From the NCBI GenBank assembly GCA_937873395.1, contig CALMYH010000106.1, positions 18,133-82,132 on the forward strand: 64,000 nucleotides of DNA, written 5' to 3'. The stretch comes from an uncultured Burkholderiales bacterium (GTDB lineage: Bacteria; Pseudomonadota; Gammaproteobacteria; Burkholderiales; Burkholderiaceae_C). The notes beneath the pieces were generated by a model that saw only the letters and a program-made list of their open reading frames with translations, searched no databases and was not told where the DNA came from. The stretch's first letter is position 1; every line of letters begins with the position of its first letter. Shown here in pieces: positions 10,563 through 19,182 of the stretch. The position numbers and the translations under genes were made by a program.

Positions 10563-11353
10563 TGTCCGATCCCGATCCCAAGGCCGACGAACTGGCCGGC
10601 ACAGAGCAGCCCTTTGTGCAGCACCTGATGGAGCTGCGTGACCGTATTCTTTACGGCCTGGCCGGATTGGCGGTTTGCATGGCCTTGCTGGCCATCTGGC
10701 CCGGGCCCGGGGGGCTGATCGATTTTGTCGCCCAGCCGATCCGGGCCCACATGCCCGAGGACGCCAAGCTGATTGCCGTCGGGGTGTTCTCCCCCTTCTT
10801 TGTGCCCCTGAAGGTCCTGGCCATGGCCGCTCTGCTGCTGTCGCTGCCCTGGTGGATGTACCAGGTGTGGGCCTTTGTGGCGCCGGGGCTCTACAGCCAC
10901 GAGAAGCGGTTCGCGGTGCCGTTGATCGTGGTGGGCAGCGGCCTGGCCTATCTGGGCATCGCCTTCGTGCAGTTTTTCGTGCTCGACAAGATGTTCGGCT
11001 TCATCCAGAGCTTCACGCCGGCCAGCGTGGCGGCCACCCCCGACATCGCCTCCTACGTCGAAGCCATCCTGTCGCTGTACCTGGCCTTCGGCCTCGCGTT
11101 CCAGGTGCCGATTGTGGTGATGCTGCTGGTGCGCCTGAACATGGTGTCGATCCAGAAGCTCAAGGACTTCCGGGGTTATTTCATCGTGGTGGCCTTCATC
11201 ATCGCGGCCATCGTGACCCCGCCGGACGTCATCTCTCAACTGGCGCTGGCCATTCCCATGTGCCTGCTGTACGAACTCGGCATCTGGGGCTCGAAATGGT
11301 TCGTCAAGACGTCCAAGCCCGAGGGGGATGCGGCAGGCAACGAGGCGTCCTGA
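10562..11353 (+). CDS. tatC: Sec-independent (Tat) translocase subunit TatC
   Basis: TatC is the six-helix membrane receptor of the Tat pathway. The 263-residue protein has the N-terminal signature FVQHLMELRDRILYG, the loop FVAPGLYSHEKR and the helix PPDVISQLALAIPM. The frame is open earlier, but the ATG at 10562 (TGATG overlap with tatB) gives the normal N terminus. The Rieske protein PetA, encoded 4 kb downstream, is a probable Tat substrate. Confidence 0.96.
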   Translation: MSDPDPKADELAGTEQPFVQHLMELRDRILYGLAGLAVCMALLAIWPGPGGLIDFVAQPIRAHMPEDAKLIAVGVFSPFFVPLKVLAMAALLLSLPWWMYQVWAFVAPGLYSHEKRFAVPLIVVGSGLAYLGIAFVQFFVLDKMFGFIQSFTPASVAATPDIASYVEAILSLYLAFGLAFQVPIVVMLLVRLNMVSIQKLKDFRGYFIVVAFIIAAIVTPPDVISQLALAIPMCLLYELGIWGSKWFVKTSKPEGDAAGNEAS

Positions 11354-11408
11354 AGGGTCCGTGGGTCCATGGACGAGCAGGGCCGATGGCCAAGCTTGCC
11401 CTGAAATG

Positions 11409-11434
11409 AAAAAGGGGCGGCGTTCAGCGCCGCT
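11409..11434 (-). terminator. Rho-independent terminator of the DegS-like gene
   Basis: Read on the minus strand, a GC-only 6-bp stem (11433-11428 with 11422-11417) with the loop CTGAA is followed by CCC and five T residues (11413-11409). The TGA stop of the protease gene (11426-11424) lies in the loop. The inverse strand offers no T-run, so it serves the minus-strand gene rather than tatC. Confidence 0.75.
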
Positions 11435-12581
11435 GGCCGTTGAGCGCAGGCGGGTTTCTGCGACCCGGGATCACTTCGACCGAACTGCTGCCGTCCCGAC
11501 GCAATACGTCCAGCGTGGTTCTTGTGCCCGGCGTGAGGGCGGCGACCGCAGACAGCAGCTCGGCCACATTGGCCACCTCGCGACCGGCGACCCGGGTGAT
11601 CACGTCACCGGGCCGAATGCCGGCCTGCGCGGCCGGGCCGTTCTGCAGGACGCCGGTGATGATCACCCCCTGGGTGCCCGGAATGCCAAAGCTTTCGGCC
11701 ATTTCGGGTGTCAGGTCCTGCGGCTCGACACCAATCCAGCCCCGGGTCACCTGTCCGTCGCGGACGATGGCCTCCAGCACGTTGCGGGCGGTGGACGTGG
11801 GGATGGCGAAGCCGATCCCCATGGACCCACCGGACCGGGAGTAGATGGCGGTGTTGATCCCCATCAGGTGACCTTGCACATCGACCAGGGCGCCGCCAGA
11901 GTTGCCCGGATTGATCGCCGCGTCGGTCTGGATGAAGTTCTCGAAGGTGTTGATGCCCAGCTGGGTTCTTCCGAGGGCACTGACAATGCCGCTGGTCACC
12001 GTCTGTCCGACGCCGAAGGGATTGCCGATGGCCAGCACCGGGTCGCCGATCGCGAGCGCGTCCGAGTTGCCCAGCGTGATCACCGGCAGCCCGGTCAGCC
12101 CGATCTTGAGGATGGCCAGGTCGGTCTCCGGGTCGGTGCCGATCACCTGGGCAATCGCCTTGCGGCCGTCGTTGAGCACCACCTCGATCTCGTCGGCTTC
12201 CTCGATCACGTGGTTGTTGGTCAGGATGTAGCCTGCCGGGCTGACGATGACGCCTGACCCCAGCCCCGACTGGGGTTGTGACCGACCCTGATCGCCGAAA
12301 AAGAAACGGAACCACGGGTCGGCACTGTGCGGGTTGGGGGTGCTGGCCTTGCTGGTGTTGATGCTGACGACGGCGGCCGAAGCGACCTGAGCGGCGGTCC
12401 GGAAACTGGGGACGCCTTCGGTCAGAGGTGCCGGGGTGCTGGTGATTGCCTCGAAGACCGGCACCACCGAGGCCACGCTGGGACGTCGACCCAGCCAGTC
12501 CGGTTTGAGTGTGGCCACGACGAAAAAGACGGCAACCAGCACGGTGACCGATTGAGCAAACAGGAGCCAGAGTCGTTTCAT
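11424..12581 (-). CDS. DegS-like membrane-anchored HtrA serine protease with one PDZ domain
   Basis: This 385-residue protein has one N-terminal transmembrane anchor (MKRLWLLFAQSVTVLVAVFF), a trypsin-like domain and one PDZ domain (about residues 275-370). The catalytic triad is seen as His in LTNNHVIEEADE, Asp in ETDLAILKIGL and Ser in INPGNSGGALVDV. A single PDZ and an anchor match DegS/AlgW-type sensor proteases that cut anti-sigma factors, rather than two-PDZ DegP/MucD; no rseA or sigma-E gene is in the window. The frame is open 19 codons upstream, but the Met at 12581 gives the proper anchor. The gene runs convergent to tatC. Confidence 0.9.
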   Translation of the reverse strand: MKRLWLLFAQSVTVLVAVFFVVATLKPDWLGRRPSVASVVPVFEAITSTPAPLTEGVPSFRTAAQVASAAVVSINTSKASTPNPHSADPWFRFFFGDQGRSQPQSGLGSGVIVSPAGYILTNNHVIEEADEIEVVLNDGRKAIAQVIGTDPETDLAILKIGLTGLPVITLGNSDALAIGDPVLAIGNPFGVGQTVTSGIVSALGRTQLGINTFENFIQTDAAINPGNSGGALVDVQGHLMGINTAIYSRSGGSMGIGFAIPTSTARNVLEAIVRDGQVTRGWIGVEPQDLTPEMAESFGIPGTQGVIITGVLQNGPAAQAGIRPGDVITRVAGREVANVAELLSAVAALTPGTRTTLDVLRRDGSSSVEVIPGRRNPPALNGQRR

Positions 12582-12755
12582 GAGGCGTGATGATTGGGCC
12601 GGCCACACATCGGTGCGGCATGTGGCATTGTCTCGCATATGGGCGCTGCGGGAGGCCGCTTCAAGGCCCGGCCATGGCGTTGATGCAGATCAAGGCGGAG
12701 AACACGCCGAACGGGTGCAATCGGAGGACTTACAACAACGGCGACGGAGCGCGAG

Positions 12756-12896
12756 ATGAAAGCGATTGTGGATCTGTTTTCCACCGACTACGGTCTGTTC
12801 AGCATCGGGGTCATTCTGTTCACCCTGTTCATTGGCATCTGGTTCTTCCGCTTCTTCATGCGCAAGATCGAGGAATCCGAACGCAACAGCCGCTGA
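12756..12896 (+). CDS. DUF3149 small membrane protein
   Basis: The 46-residue protein begins MKAIVDLFSTDYGLFSIGVI, has one transmembrane helix (about residues 14-34) and a charged tail ending KIEESERNSR. This pattern matches the DUF3149 family of very short betaproteobacterial membrane proteins. No function is known. A GGAG lies 8 bases before the ATG. It stands 77 bases before the Nif3-like gene, a neighbourhood I have seen in related genomes. The 174-base gap to the divergent protease gene shows nothing I can name with confidence. Confidence 0.7.
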   Translation: MKAIVDLFSTDYGLFSIGVILFTLFIGIWFFRFFMRKIEESERNSR

Positions 12897-12973
12897 AAGG
12901 GACGTGCAGCGGTGTCAGAATGTGGCCAGGGCCTGGTTCCCTGACTCCATGGAAATGCCGATCTGCTGCCCAC

Positions 12974-13753
12974 ATGACCCTGCCAATCTCCCGTCCAGTC
13001 GAGCGGACACAGCTGCTCGCCGCACTGGATGAACTTCTCGATCCTCAGTCCTTTCGCGATTACGGTCCCAATGGCCTTCAGGTCGAGGGGCGCTCCGCTG
13101 TGGGGACTCTCGTCACCGGTGTCACGGCCAGCCTGGCCCTGATCGAGGCGGCCATCGAAGCCGGGGCTGACGCGATCCTGGTGCATCACGGCCTGTTCTG
13201 GCGTGGCCAGGATGGCCGGGTCACCGGCTGGATGCGTCAGCGCCTGGGAAAGCTGCTGGCCCACGATCTCAACCTGTTTGCCTACCACCTCCCGCTGGAC
13301 GCCCACCCCCAGCTGGGCAACAACGCTCAGCTCGCTCATCGGCTCTCGGTCCAGGTGCCCGAGGCACCGGCGGGCCGTTTCGGTGACCAGTCGCTGGGCA
13401 TGCTGGGTGCGCGGGAGCCCGGTTTGCTGGCCGGCCTGGTCCGAGACGTCGAGTCTCAACTCGGACGCTCGGCGCTGGTGGTCGGAGATCCGGCGCGTCA
13501 GGTGAGCAAGGTGGCCTTGTGCACCGGTGGCGCCCAAGGCTATTTTGAGGCGGCCATCGCTGCGGGCGCCGATGTGTTCGTCACCGGAGAGATTTCGGAG
13601 CCCCAGGCGCATTACGCCCGCGAATCGGGCGTGGCCTACATCGCCTGCGGCCACCACGCGTCCGAGCGCTACGGGGTGGCCGCCGTCGGCGAGCACCTGG
13701 CCCGACAGCTCGGCCTGGTGCACCGTTTCATCGACATCGACAATCCGGCATGA
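12974..13753 (+). CDS. Nif3-like dinuclear metal-centre protein
   Basis: This 259-residue protein belongs to the Nif3/YbgI (DUF34) family. Metal-ligand motifs are visible: ILVHHGLFWRG, FAYHLPLDAHP and, near the C terminus, FVTGEISEPQAHYARES with CGHHASERYGV. Some members have been proposed to act as GTP cyclohydrolase-like or metal-insertion proteins, but the general role is unsettled. The ATG at 12974 gives the normal N terminus. Its stop overlaps pdxA by 4 bases. Confidence 0.9.
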   Translation: MTLPISRPVERTQLLAALDELLDPQSFRDYGPNGLQVEGRSAVGTLVTGVTASLALIEAAIEAGADAILVHHGLFWRGQDGRVTGWMRQRLGKLLAHDLNLFAYHLPLDAHPQLGNNAQLAHRLSVQVPEAPAGRFGDQSLGMLGAREPGLLAGLVRDVESQLGRSALVVGDPARQVSKVALCTGGAQGYFEAAIAAGADVFVTGEISEPQAHYARESGVAYIACGHHASERYGVAAVGEHLARQLGLVHRFIDIDNPA

Positions 13754-14784
13754 CCAGGGCCATGGTCGCGCCCGTTGTGGTGAGCATGGGAGATCCGGCC
13801 GGCATCGGTCCGGAGATCGTGGTGGCGGCTGTCATGGAGCGGCCGGACTGGCTGGAACGCCTGGTGGTGGCGGGCGACGCGGCCACCCTGGAGCGCGCTG
13901 CCCGGGTGGTGGCGGCCGTCCGCGACCAGGCGGCACCCGCTATCGTGGGCGTGCAGTCCCCGGGGGACGTCACGAGCCCCGCCGGTTTGCGTGTCTGGCA
14001 GGTTTGTGATCCGCAACCCCCGGTTGTCTGGGGCTTCGTGCAGCCCGAAGCGGGTCGGATGGCCGCCCGGTGCATCCGGGCAGCCGCTGCTGCGGCGCTC
14101 TCGGGTCAGGTGCGCGCGCTGGTGACGGCGCCGATCCACAAGGAAGCACTGTCGCTGGCCGGCGAACCCTGGCCAGGGCACACCGAGATGCTGCAGGCGC
14201 TGGCGGCCGGGCATCTGGGTTGCCCGGTCGCGGATCTGCCGGTGCGCATGATGCTCAGCGAGCCCCATCTTCGTACCGTCCTCGTCAGCATCCACGTGTC
14301 GCTGCGGGAGGCGATCGAGGCGGTCACCACGGACCGGGTCCTGGAGACCCTGCTGATCACGGATCGCCATTTCCTGCGTTTCGGTGGCCGCCGTGCGCGC
14401 ATTGCCGTTGCCGGGCTGAACCCGCACGCGGGCGAGGGCGGGCTGTTCGGGCGGGAAGAAGCGGACATCATTGCACCGGCGGTCGAACGGGCTCGGGCGC
14501 AGGGACTGGATGTCCAGGGGCCGTTTCCGCCCGACACGGTGTTCATGCGGGCGCGCCAGGGTGCGTTCGACGTCGTGATTGCCATGTACCACGACCAAGG
14601 CTTGATCGCGGTGAAGCTGCTCGGGCTCGATCACGGGGTCAACACCACCCTGGGCTTGCCCTTTGTCCGCACCAGCCCCGACCACGGCACTGCCTTCGAC
14701 CTCGCCGGGACCGGTCGGGCCAGCCCGGCCAGCCTGCTGGCAGCGCTTGAGGCGGCCGACCAGGCCTCCGGTCCGGTGGCCTGA
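13750..14784 (+). CDS. pdxA: 4-hydroxythreonine-4-phosphate dehydrogenase PdxA
   Basis: PdxA oxidises 4-phosphohydroxy-L-threonine in pyridoxal 5'-phosphate synthesis. The 344-residue protein carries SMGDPAGIGPEIV, VTAPIHKEAL, the metal ligands in GHTEMLQ, GLNPHAGEGGLFGREE, MYHDQGLIAVKLL and SPDHGTAFDLAG. The family includes paralogues used in other pathways (PdxA2), but sequence and single-copy context favour vitamin B6 synthesis. The ATGA overlap with the Nif3-like gene indicates coupling. Confidence 0.94.
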   Translation: MTRAMVAPVVVSMGDPAGIGPEIVVAAVMERPDWLERLVVAGDAATLERAARVVAAVRDQAAPAIVGVQSPGDVTSPAGLRVWQVCDPQPPVVWGFVQPEAGRMAARCIRAAAAAALSGQVRALVTAPIHKEALSLAGEPWPGHTEMLQALAAGHLGCPVADLPVRMMLSEPHLRTVLVSIHVSLREAIEAVTTDRVLETLLITDRHFLRFGGRRARIAVAGLNPHAGEGGLFGREEADIIAPAVERARAQGLDVQGPFPPDTVFMRARQGAFDVVIAMYHDQGLIAVKLLGLDHGVNTTLGLPFVRTSPDHGTAFDLAGTGRASPASLLAALEAADQASGPVA

Positions 14785-14800
14785 CCGGCGACGGGCCAGC

Positions 14801-15223
14801 TTATTTCTTCAGGCTGTCGCGGATCTCGCGCAGCAGCACGATGTCTTCCGGAGTGGCGGGCGGAGCCGGCGGCGGTTCGGCCTTCTTCAGACGGTTGATC
14901 TGCTTGATCATCAGGAAAATGATGAAGGCCAGGATCAGGAAGTTGATGGCCACGCTGATGAAGCTGCCGTAGGCCAGCACCGGCACACCGGCCTCGCGAA
15001 CGGCAGCCAGGGTCGGGGCTGTCCCTTCCGGGATGGCGCCCAGCGCCAGGTAGAGGTTGGAAAAATCGAGATTGCCGAAGATCGAGCCCACCACCGGCAT
15101 GATGACGTCGTCGACCATCGATCCGACGATCTTCCCGAACGCCCCACCGATGATCACACCGACCGCCAGGTCGATCACATTGCCTTTCACGGCGAACTGC
15201 TTGAATTCCTGCATCATGCCCAT
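14801..15223 (-). CDS. mscL: Large-conductance mechanosensitive channel MscL
   Basis: MscL is a pentameric inner-membrane channel that opens under osmotic downshock. The 140-residue protein begins [20 protein letters not shown] and has two transmembrane helices (about residues 17-45 and 74-100). It ends in a charged helix ([14 protein letters not shown]). A GGAGGAG lies just before the ATG at 15223. The frame continues 39 codons upstream, but this extension has no family similarity. The gene is divergent from petA across 254 bases. Confidence 0.96.
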   Translation of the reverse strand: MGMMQEFKQFAVKGNVIDLAVGVIIGGAFGKIVGSMVDDVIMPVVGSIFGNLDFSNLYLALGAIPEGTAPTLAAVREAGVPVLAYGSFISVAINFLILAFIIFLMIKQINRLKKAEPPPAPPATPEDIVLLREIRDSLKK

Positions 15224-15477
15224 GAGGCTCCTCCAGTCGGGCGTGCTGCCCCTTGCATATTGAAAAAGATGTCGTTGAACCCTCGACGGGCCCGATTCCA
15301 TTCTCGCATGGAGCCCTAAAGTTCCCATGCTGGATGACAAAGATCAAGCACGGTGCATCTGTGTGTCGTGACAATAGTCCACTCGGGTACCCAGGCAAGC
15401 CACAGTCGCCGTTTTCGGCTCCAGTACAATGCAGGGTTGTCCCCAGTGTCTCCTTCTATCCAGTTCGAAAGATTCCC

Positions 15478-16086
15478 ATGAGTGAAGCAAGCACCGATGC
15501 GTCTGTCGATAACAGCCGCCGTACCTGGCTGATCACCTCCTGCGCCATGGGTGGCGTGGGTGCTGCCGCCGTGGCGGTGCCTTTTGTGGCCAGCTTTCAG
15601 CCTTCGGAGCGGGCCAAGGCGGCCGGCGCCTCGGTGGAAGTGGATGTGTCCACCATTGCGCCAGGGGAGATGCTGACGGTCGAATGGCGGGGCAAGCCGG
15701 TCTGGATCATGCGCCGCACCGAAGAGCAACTGGCCGCGCTGGAGCAGTTGGACGACCAGCTGGCCGACCCCCAGTCGCGACGCACCGCCTACCCCACGCC
15801 CCCTTACGCCCAGAACCGCCACCGCTCGATCAAGCCCGAAATCCTGGTGGCCGTCGGCATCTGCACCCACCTGGGTTGCTCTCCGGGTGCGCGTTTCACG
15901 CCCGGTCCCCAGCCCTCGCTGCCCGATGACTGGAAGGGCGGTTTCTTCTGTGCCTGCCACGGCTCCACCTTCGACCTGGCGGGGCGCGTGTTCCGCAACA
16001 AGCCCGCTCCGGACAACCTGGAGGTGCCGCCGCACCACTATGTGTCCGAGAACATCCTGCTCGTGGGCGAGGAGCAGTCGGCCTGA
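15478..16086 (+). CDS. petA: Cytochrome bc1 Rieske iron-sulfur subunit
   Basis: PetA carries electrons from ubiquinol in the Qo site to cytochrome c1. The 202-residue protein has an N-terminal twin-arginine anchor (SRRTWLITSCAMGG), a transmembrane segment and a periplasmic Rieske domain. The 2Fe-2S ligands are in CTHLGC and CACHGS. The start is the ATG at 15478; the upstream frame lacks family features. A TACAAT at 15425-15430 could be a -10 element, without an obvious -35. The twin arginine suggests export by the Tat system encoded at 9725-11353. Confidence 0.96.
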   Translation: MSEASTDASVDNSRRTWLITSCAMGGVGAAAVAVPFVASFQPSERAKAAGASVEVDVSTIAPGEMLTVEWRGKPVWIMRRTEEQLAALEQLDDQLADPQSRRTAYPTPPYAQNRHRSIKPEILVAVGICTHLGCSPGARFTPGPQPSLPDDWKGGFFCACHGSTFDLAGRVFRNKPAPDNLEVPPHHYVSENILLVGEEQSA

Positions 16087-16129
16087 GCGGCCCCGGCTGG
16101 CAGCAGACAACTGACAACAGAGGCACCCC

Positions 16130-17608
16130 ATGGCTGAATACAAAGAGATTTCTCCCGACGCCCCCGCGGGCCAGAAGCTGCTGAACTGGATCGACAACCG
16201 GTTCCCGCTCTCCAAGCTCTTCAATGAGCACATGGCCGAATACTACGCGCCGAAGAACTTCAACTGGTGGTACATCTTCGGTTCGCTGGCGCTGCTGGTG
16301 CTGGTGATCCAGATCGTCACCGGCATCTTCCTGGTGATGCACTACAAGCCGGACGCCACGCTCAACGCTGCGGGTGTACCGGTGGCGTTCGCCTCGGTCG
16401 AATACATCATGCGCGACGTGCCCTGGGGCTGGCTGATCCGCTACATGCACTCGACAGGCGCCTCGGCGTTCTTTGTCGTGGTCTACCTGCACATGTTCCG
16501 CGGCCTGATCTACGGCTCCTACCGCAAGCCGCGCGAACTGGTCTGGATCTTCGGCTGTGCCATCTTCCTGGTGCTGATGGCCGAAGCCTTCATGGGTTAC
16601 CTGCTGCCCTGGGGTCAGATGTCCTACTGGGGTGCCCAGGTGATCGTCAACCTGTTCTCCGCCATCCCCTTCATCGGTCCTGATCTGGCCCTGCTGATCC
16701 GTGGCGATTACGTGGTCGGCGACGCCACCCTGAACCGCTTCTTCAGCTTCCACGTGATCGCGGTTCCGCTGGTGCTGCTGGGTCTGGTGGTGGCGCACAT
16801 CATTGCCCTGCACGAAGTGGGGTCCAACAACCCCGACGGCGTGGAGATCAAGGCCAACAAGGACGCCAGCGGCAAGCCCGTGGACGGCATTCCGTTCCAC
16901 CCCTACTACAGCGTGCACGACATCTTCGGTGTTTCGCTCTTCCTGCTGGTGTTCTCGGCGATCGTGTTCTTTGCGCCCGAGTTCGGCGGCTATTTCCTGG
17001 AGTTCAACAACTTCATTCCGGCCGATCCGCTGGTCACCCCGCTGCACATTGCCCCGGTCTGGTATTTCACTCCCTTCTACTCCATCCTGCGGGCCGTGAC
17101 CTCGGCCTTCATGCCCTACCTGTGGCTGTTCCTGGTGGTGCTGGGCCTGGTCATCGTCAACCGGGGCCAACTGCCCGGCCTGGTGAAGATGGGTTACTGG
17201 GGCATGGTCGCGGTGCTGTTCTTCTGGTTCGGCGTGCCGGCCGTGGTCGGTTCCTGGTTCGGCATGGAGATCAGCAACCCGCTGCTGGTCGGCTCCGATG
17301 CCAAGTTCTGGGGCGTGGTGGCCATGGGCGGTGCCGTGATCGTCCTGTTCTTCCTGCCCTGGCTCGACCAGAGCCCGGTCAAATCGATCCGCTACCGTCC
17401 CCGCTGGAACCTCTGGCTCTACGTGGTGTTCGTGATCAACTTCCTGATCCTGGGCTACCTCGGTGTGCTGCCACCCTTCCCGGTCGGTGAATTCGTGTCC
17501 CAGGTCGGCACGCTGTTCTACTTCGGCTTCTTCCTGATGATGCCCTGGTGGACACGGCTGGGTGAATTCAAGCCTGTGCCGGCCCGCGTGACCTTCACGC
17601 CCCATTGA
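16130..17608 (+). CDS. petB: Cytochrome b of the bc1 complex
   Basis: Cytochrome b holds two b hemes and both quinone sites. The 492-residue protein has eight or more transmembrane helices, and the paired heme-ligand histidines fall in MHSTGASAFFVVVYLHMF and FFSFHVIAVPLVLLGLVVAH. The Qo-site motif reads PVWY (residues 309-312) in place of the common PEWY. The C-terminal part holds additional helices. It lies 43 bases after petA and 29 before petC. Confidence 0.96.
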   Translation: MAEYKEISPDAPAGQKLLNWIDNRFPLSKLFNEHMAEYYAPKNFNWWYIFGSLALLVLVIQIVTGIFLVMHYKPDATLNAAGVPVAFASVEYIMRDVPWGWLIRYMHSTGASAFFVVVYLHMFRGLIYGSYRKPRELVWIFGCAIFLVLMAEAFMGYLLPWGQMSYWGAQVIVNLFSAIPFIGPDLALLIRGDYVVGDATLNRFFSFHVIAVPLVLLGLVVAHIIALHEVGSNNPDGVEIKANKDASGKPVDGIPFHPYYSVHDIFGVSLFLLVFSAIVFFAPEFGGYFLEFNNFIPADPLVTPLHIAPVWYFTPFYSILRAVTSAFMPYLWLFLVVLGLVIVNRGQLPGLVKMGYWGMVAVLFFWFGVPAVVGSWFGMEISNPLLVGSDAKFWGVVAMGGAVIVLFFLPWLDQSPVKSIRYRPRWNLWLYVVFVINFLILGYLGVLPPFPVGEFVSQVGTLFYFGFFLMMPWWTRLGEFKPVPARVTFTPH

Positions 17609-17637
17609 GTGCATCGAACGAATCCGGAGTCAAGCAA

Positions 17638-18393
17638 ATGAAAAAAATCCTTCTGGGCTTCATCGTGGCCTTGGGACTTTCCGGCGTGGCGCACTCTGCC
17701 GGAGTGGCGTTCCCGCTGGACAAGGCACCCAACCGCACCAACGACATGGCAGCCCTGCAGAACGGCGCCAAGCTGTTCGTCAACTACTGCCTGAATTGCC
17801 ACTCGGCTTCCTTCATGCGCTTCAACCGCCTGCGCGATATCGGCCTGACCGACAAGCAGATTGCGGAGAACCTGGCGTTCACCACCGACAAGATCGGCGA
17901 CACCATGGTGGCTGCCATCAATCCCCGCCAGGCCAAGGACTGGTTCGGTGGGGTGCCGCCGGACCTGACCCTGGTCGCGCGCTCGCGTGCCAGCGGTGCC
18001 GGGTCGGGTCCTGACTACCTGTTCACACTGCTGCGCACCTACTACCGGGACGACACCAAACCGACCGGATGGAACAACCTGGTGTTCCCCAACATCGGCA
18101 TGCCCAACCCGCTGTGGGAACTGCAGGGTGAGCGTGCGCCGGTCTACGACAAGGTCAGCTCCCATGGCCAGGAGGTCGAGGTGTTCCGTGGCTGGGACAC
18201 GGTCAAGCCGGGCACCATGAGTCAGGCCGAGTACGACCGCAACGTGGGTGATCTGGTGGCTTTCCTGCAATGGATGGCCGAGCCGGAGCAGAACAACCGA
18301 ATCCGCCTCGGCGTCTGGGTCATGCTGTTCCTGTCGGTCTTCACGCTGGTCGCCTGGCGCCTGAATGCGGCCTACTGGAAGGACGTCAAGTAA
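17638..18393 (+). CDS. petC: Cytochrome c1 of the bc1 complex
   Basis: Cytochrome c1 passes electrons to soluble cytochrome c. The 251-residue protein starts with a signal peptide (MKKILLGFIVALGLSGVAHSA). It has a single CxxCH heme site in NYCLNCHSASFMRF, a methionine-ligand region near the C terminus (FPNIGMPNPLW) and a C-terminal transmembrane anchor ending NAAYWKDVK. GGAG precedes the ATG at 17638. An earlier TTG at 17605 would spoil the signal peptide. Confidence 0.96.
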   Translation: MKKILLGFIVALGLSGVAHSAGVAFPLDKAPNRTNDMAALQNGAKLFVNYCLNCHSASFMRFNRLRDIGLTDKQIAENLAFTTDKIGDTMVAAINPRQAKDWFGGVPPDLTLVARSRASGAGSGPDYLFTLLRTYYRDDTKPTGWNNLVFPNIGMPNPLWELQGERAPVYDKVSSHGQEVEVFRGWDTVKPGTMSQAEYDRNVGDLVAFLQWMAEPEQNNRIRLGVWVMLFLSVFTLVAWRLNAAYWKDVK

Positions 18394-18448
18394 CATTCGC
18401 CCCTGACTTGACCGGCGCGCGCCGCCTCGGTCACAGATGACGGGCTCG

Positions 18449-18496
18449 CAGTGGCTTGCCGCATCGTTGCGATGCGTCTGCAAGCCACTGTTTTTT
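18449..18496 (+). terminator. Strong intrinsic terminator between petC and sspA
   Basis: An 11-bp perfect stem (18449-18459 with 18480-18490) sits under a 7-bp stem (18460-18466 with 18470-18476), with a TCT bulge and loop TTG. Six T residues follow at 18491-18496. It should end petABC transcripts. It finishes only 20 bases before the sspA ATG, so an sspA promoter upstream of it would place the hairpin in the sspA leader. Confidence 0.88.
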
Positions 18497-18516
18497 GCTT
18501 CAAGGAGACTTTTCCC

Positions 18517-19128
18517 ATGATGGTCCTGTACTCGGGCACCACCTGCCCTTATTCCCATCGTTGCCGTTTCGTGCTGTTCGAGAAGGGAATGGACTTCGAG
18601 ATCCGTGATGTCGATCTCTACAACAAGCCCGAGGACATCGCGGTCATGAACCCCTATGGCCAGGTGCCTATCCTGGTCGAGCGTGACCTGATCCTGTATG
18701 AGTCGAACATCATCAACGAGTACATCGATGAACGGTTCCCGCACCCGCAGCTGATGCCCGGTGATCCGGTCGACCGGGCCCGCGTCCGCCTGTTCCTGCT
18801 GAATTTCGAAAAGGAACTGTTCACCCACGTCTCCACCCTGGAGTCGCGGGCCGCGAAGGGCAATGACAAGGCGCTGGAAAAGGCCCGTTCGCACATTCGC
18901 GACCGCCTGACCCAGCTGGCCCCGGTGTTCCTGAAGAACAAGTTCATGCTCGGCGAAAACTTCTCGATGCTCGACGTGGCCATTGCCCCGCTGCTCTGGC
19001 GGCTGGATTTCTACGGCATCGAGCTCAGCAAGAATGCGGCGCCGCTGCTCAAGTATGCCGAGAGGATCTTTTCGCGTCCGGCCTACATCGAGGCACTGAC
19101 CCCGTCGGAAAAGGTCATGCGCAAGTGA
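18517..19128 (+). CDS. sspA: Stringent starvation protein A (GST-fold)
   Basis: SspA is an RNA-polymerase-associated regulator with a glutathione-S-transferase fold and no GST activity. The 203-residue protein begins MMVLYSGTTCPYSHRCRFVL. It has the thioredoxin-like half with NPYGQVPILVERDLILYESN and an all-alpha C-terminal half. AAGGAG lies before the ATG at 18517. The petABC-sspA-sspB order is typical of betaproteobacteria. Confidence 0.94.
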   Translation: MMVLYSGTTCPYSHRCRFVLFEKGMDFEIRDVDLYNKPEDIAVMNPYGQVPILVERDLILYESNIINEYIDERFPHPQLMPGDPVDRARVRLFLLNFEKELFTHVSTLESRAAKGNDKALEKARSHIRDRLTQLAPVFLKNKFMLGENFSMLDVAIAPLLWRLDFYGIELSKNAAPLLKYAERIFSRPAYIEALTPSEKVMRK

Positions 19129-19182
19129 TCGCCGGCCGGCCGTGAAGGCCGGCTGCGATTGCGACCCGGAGCGCCCATCGGC

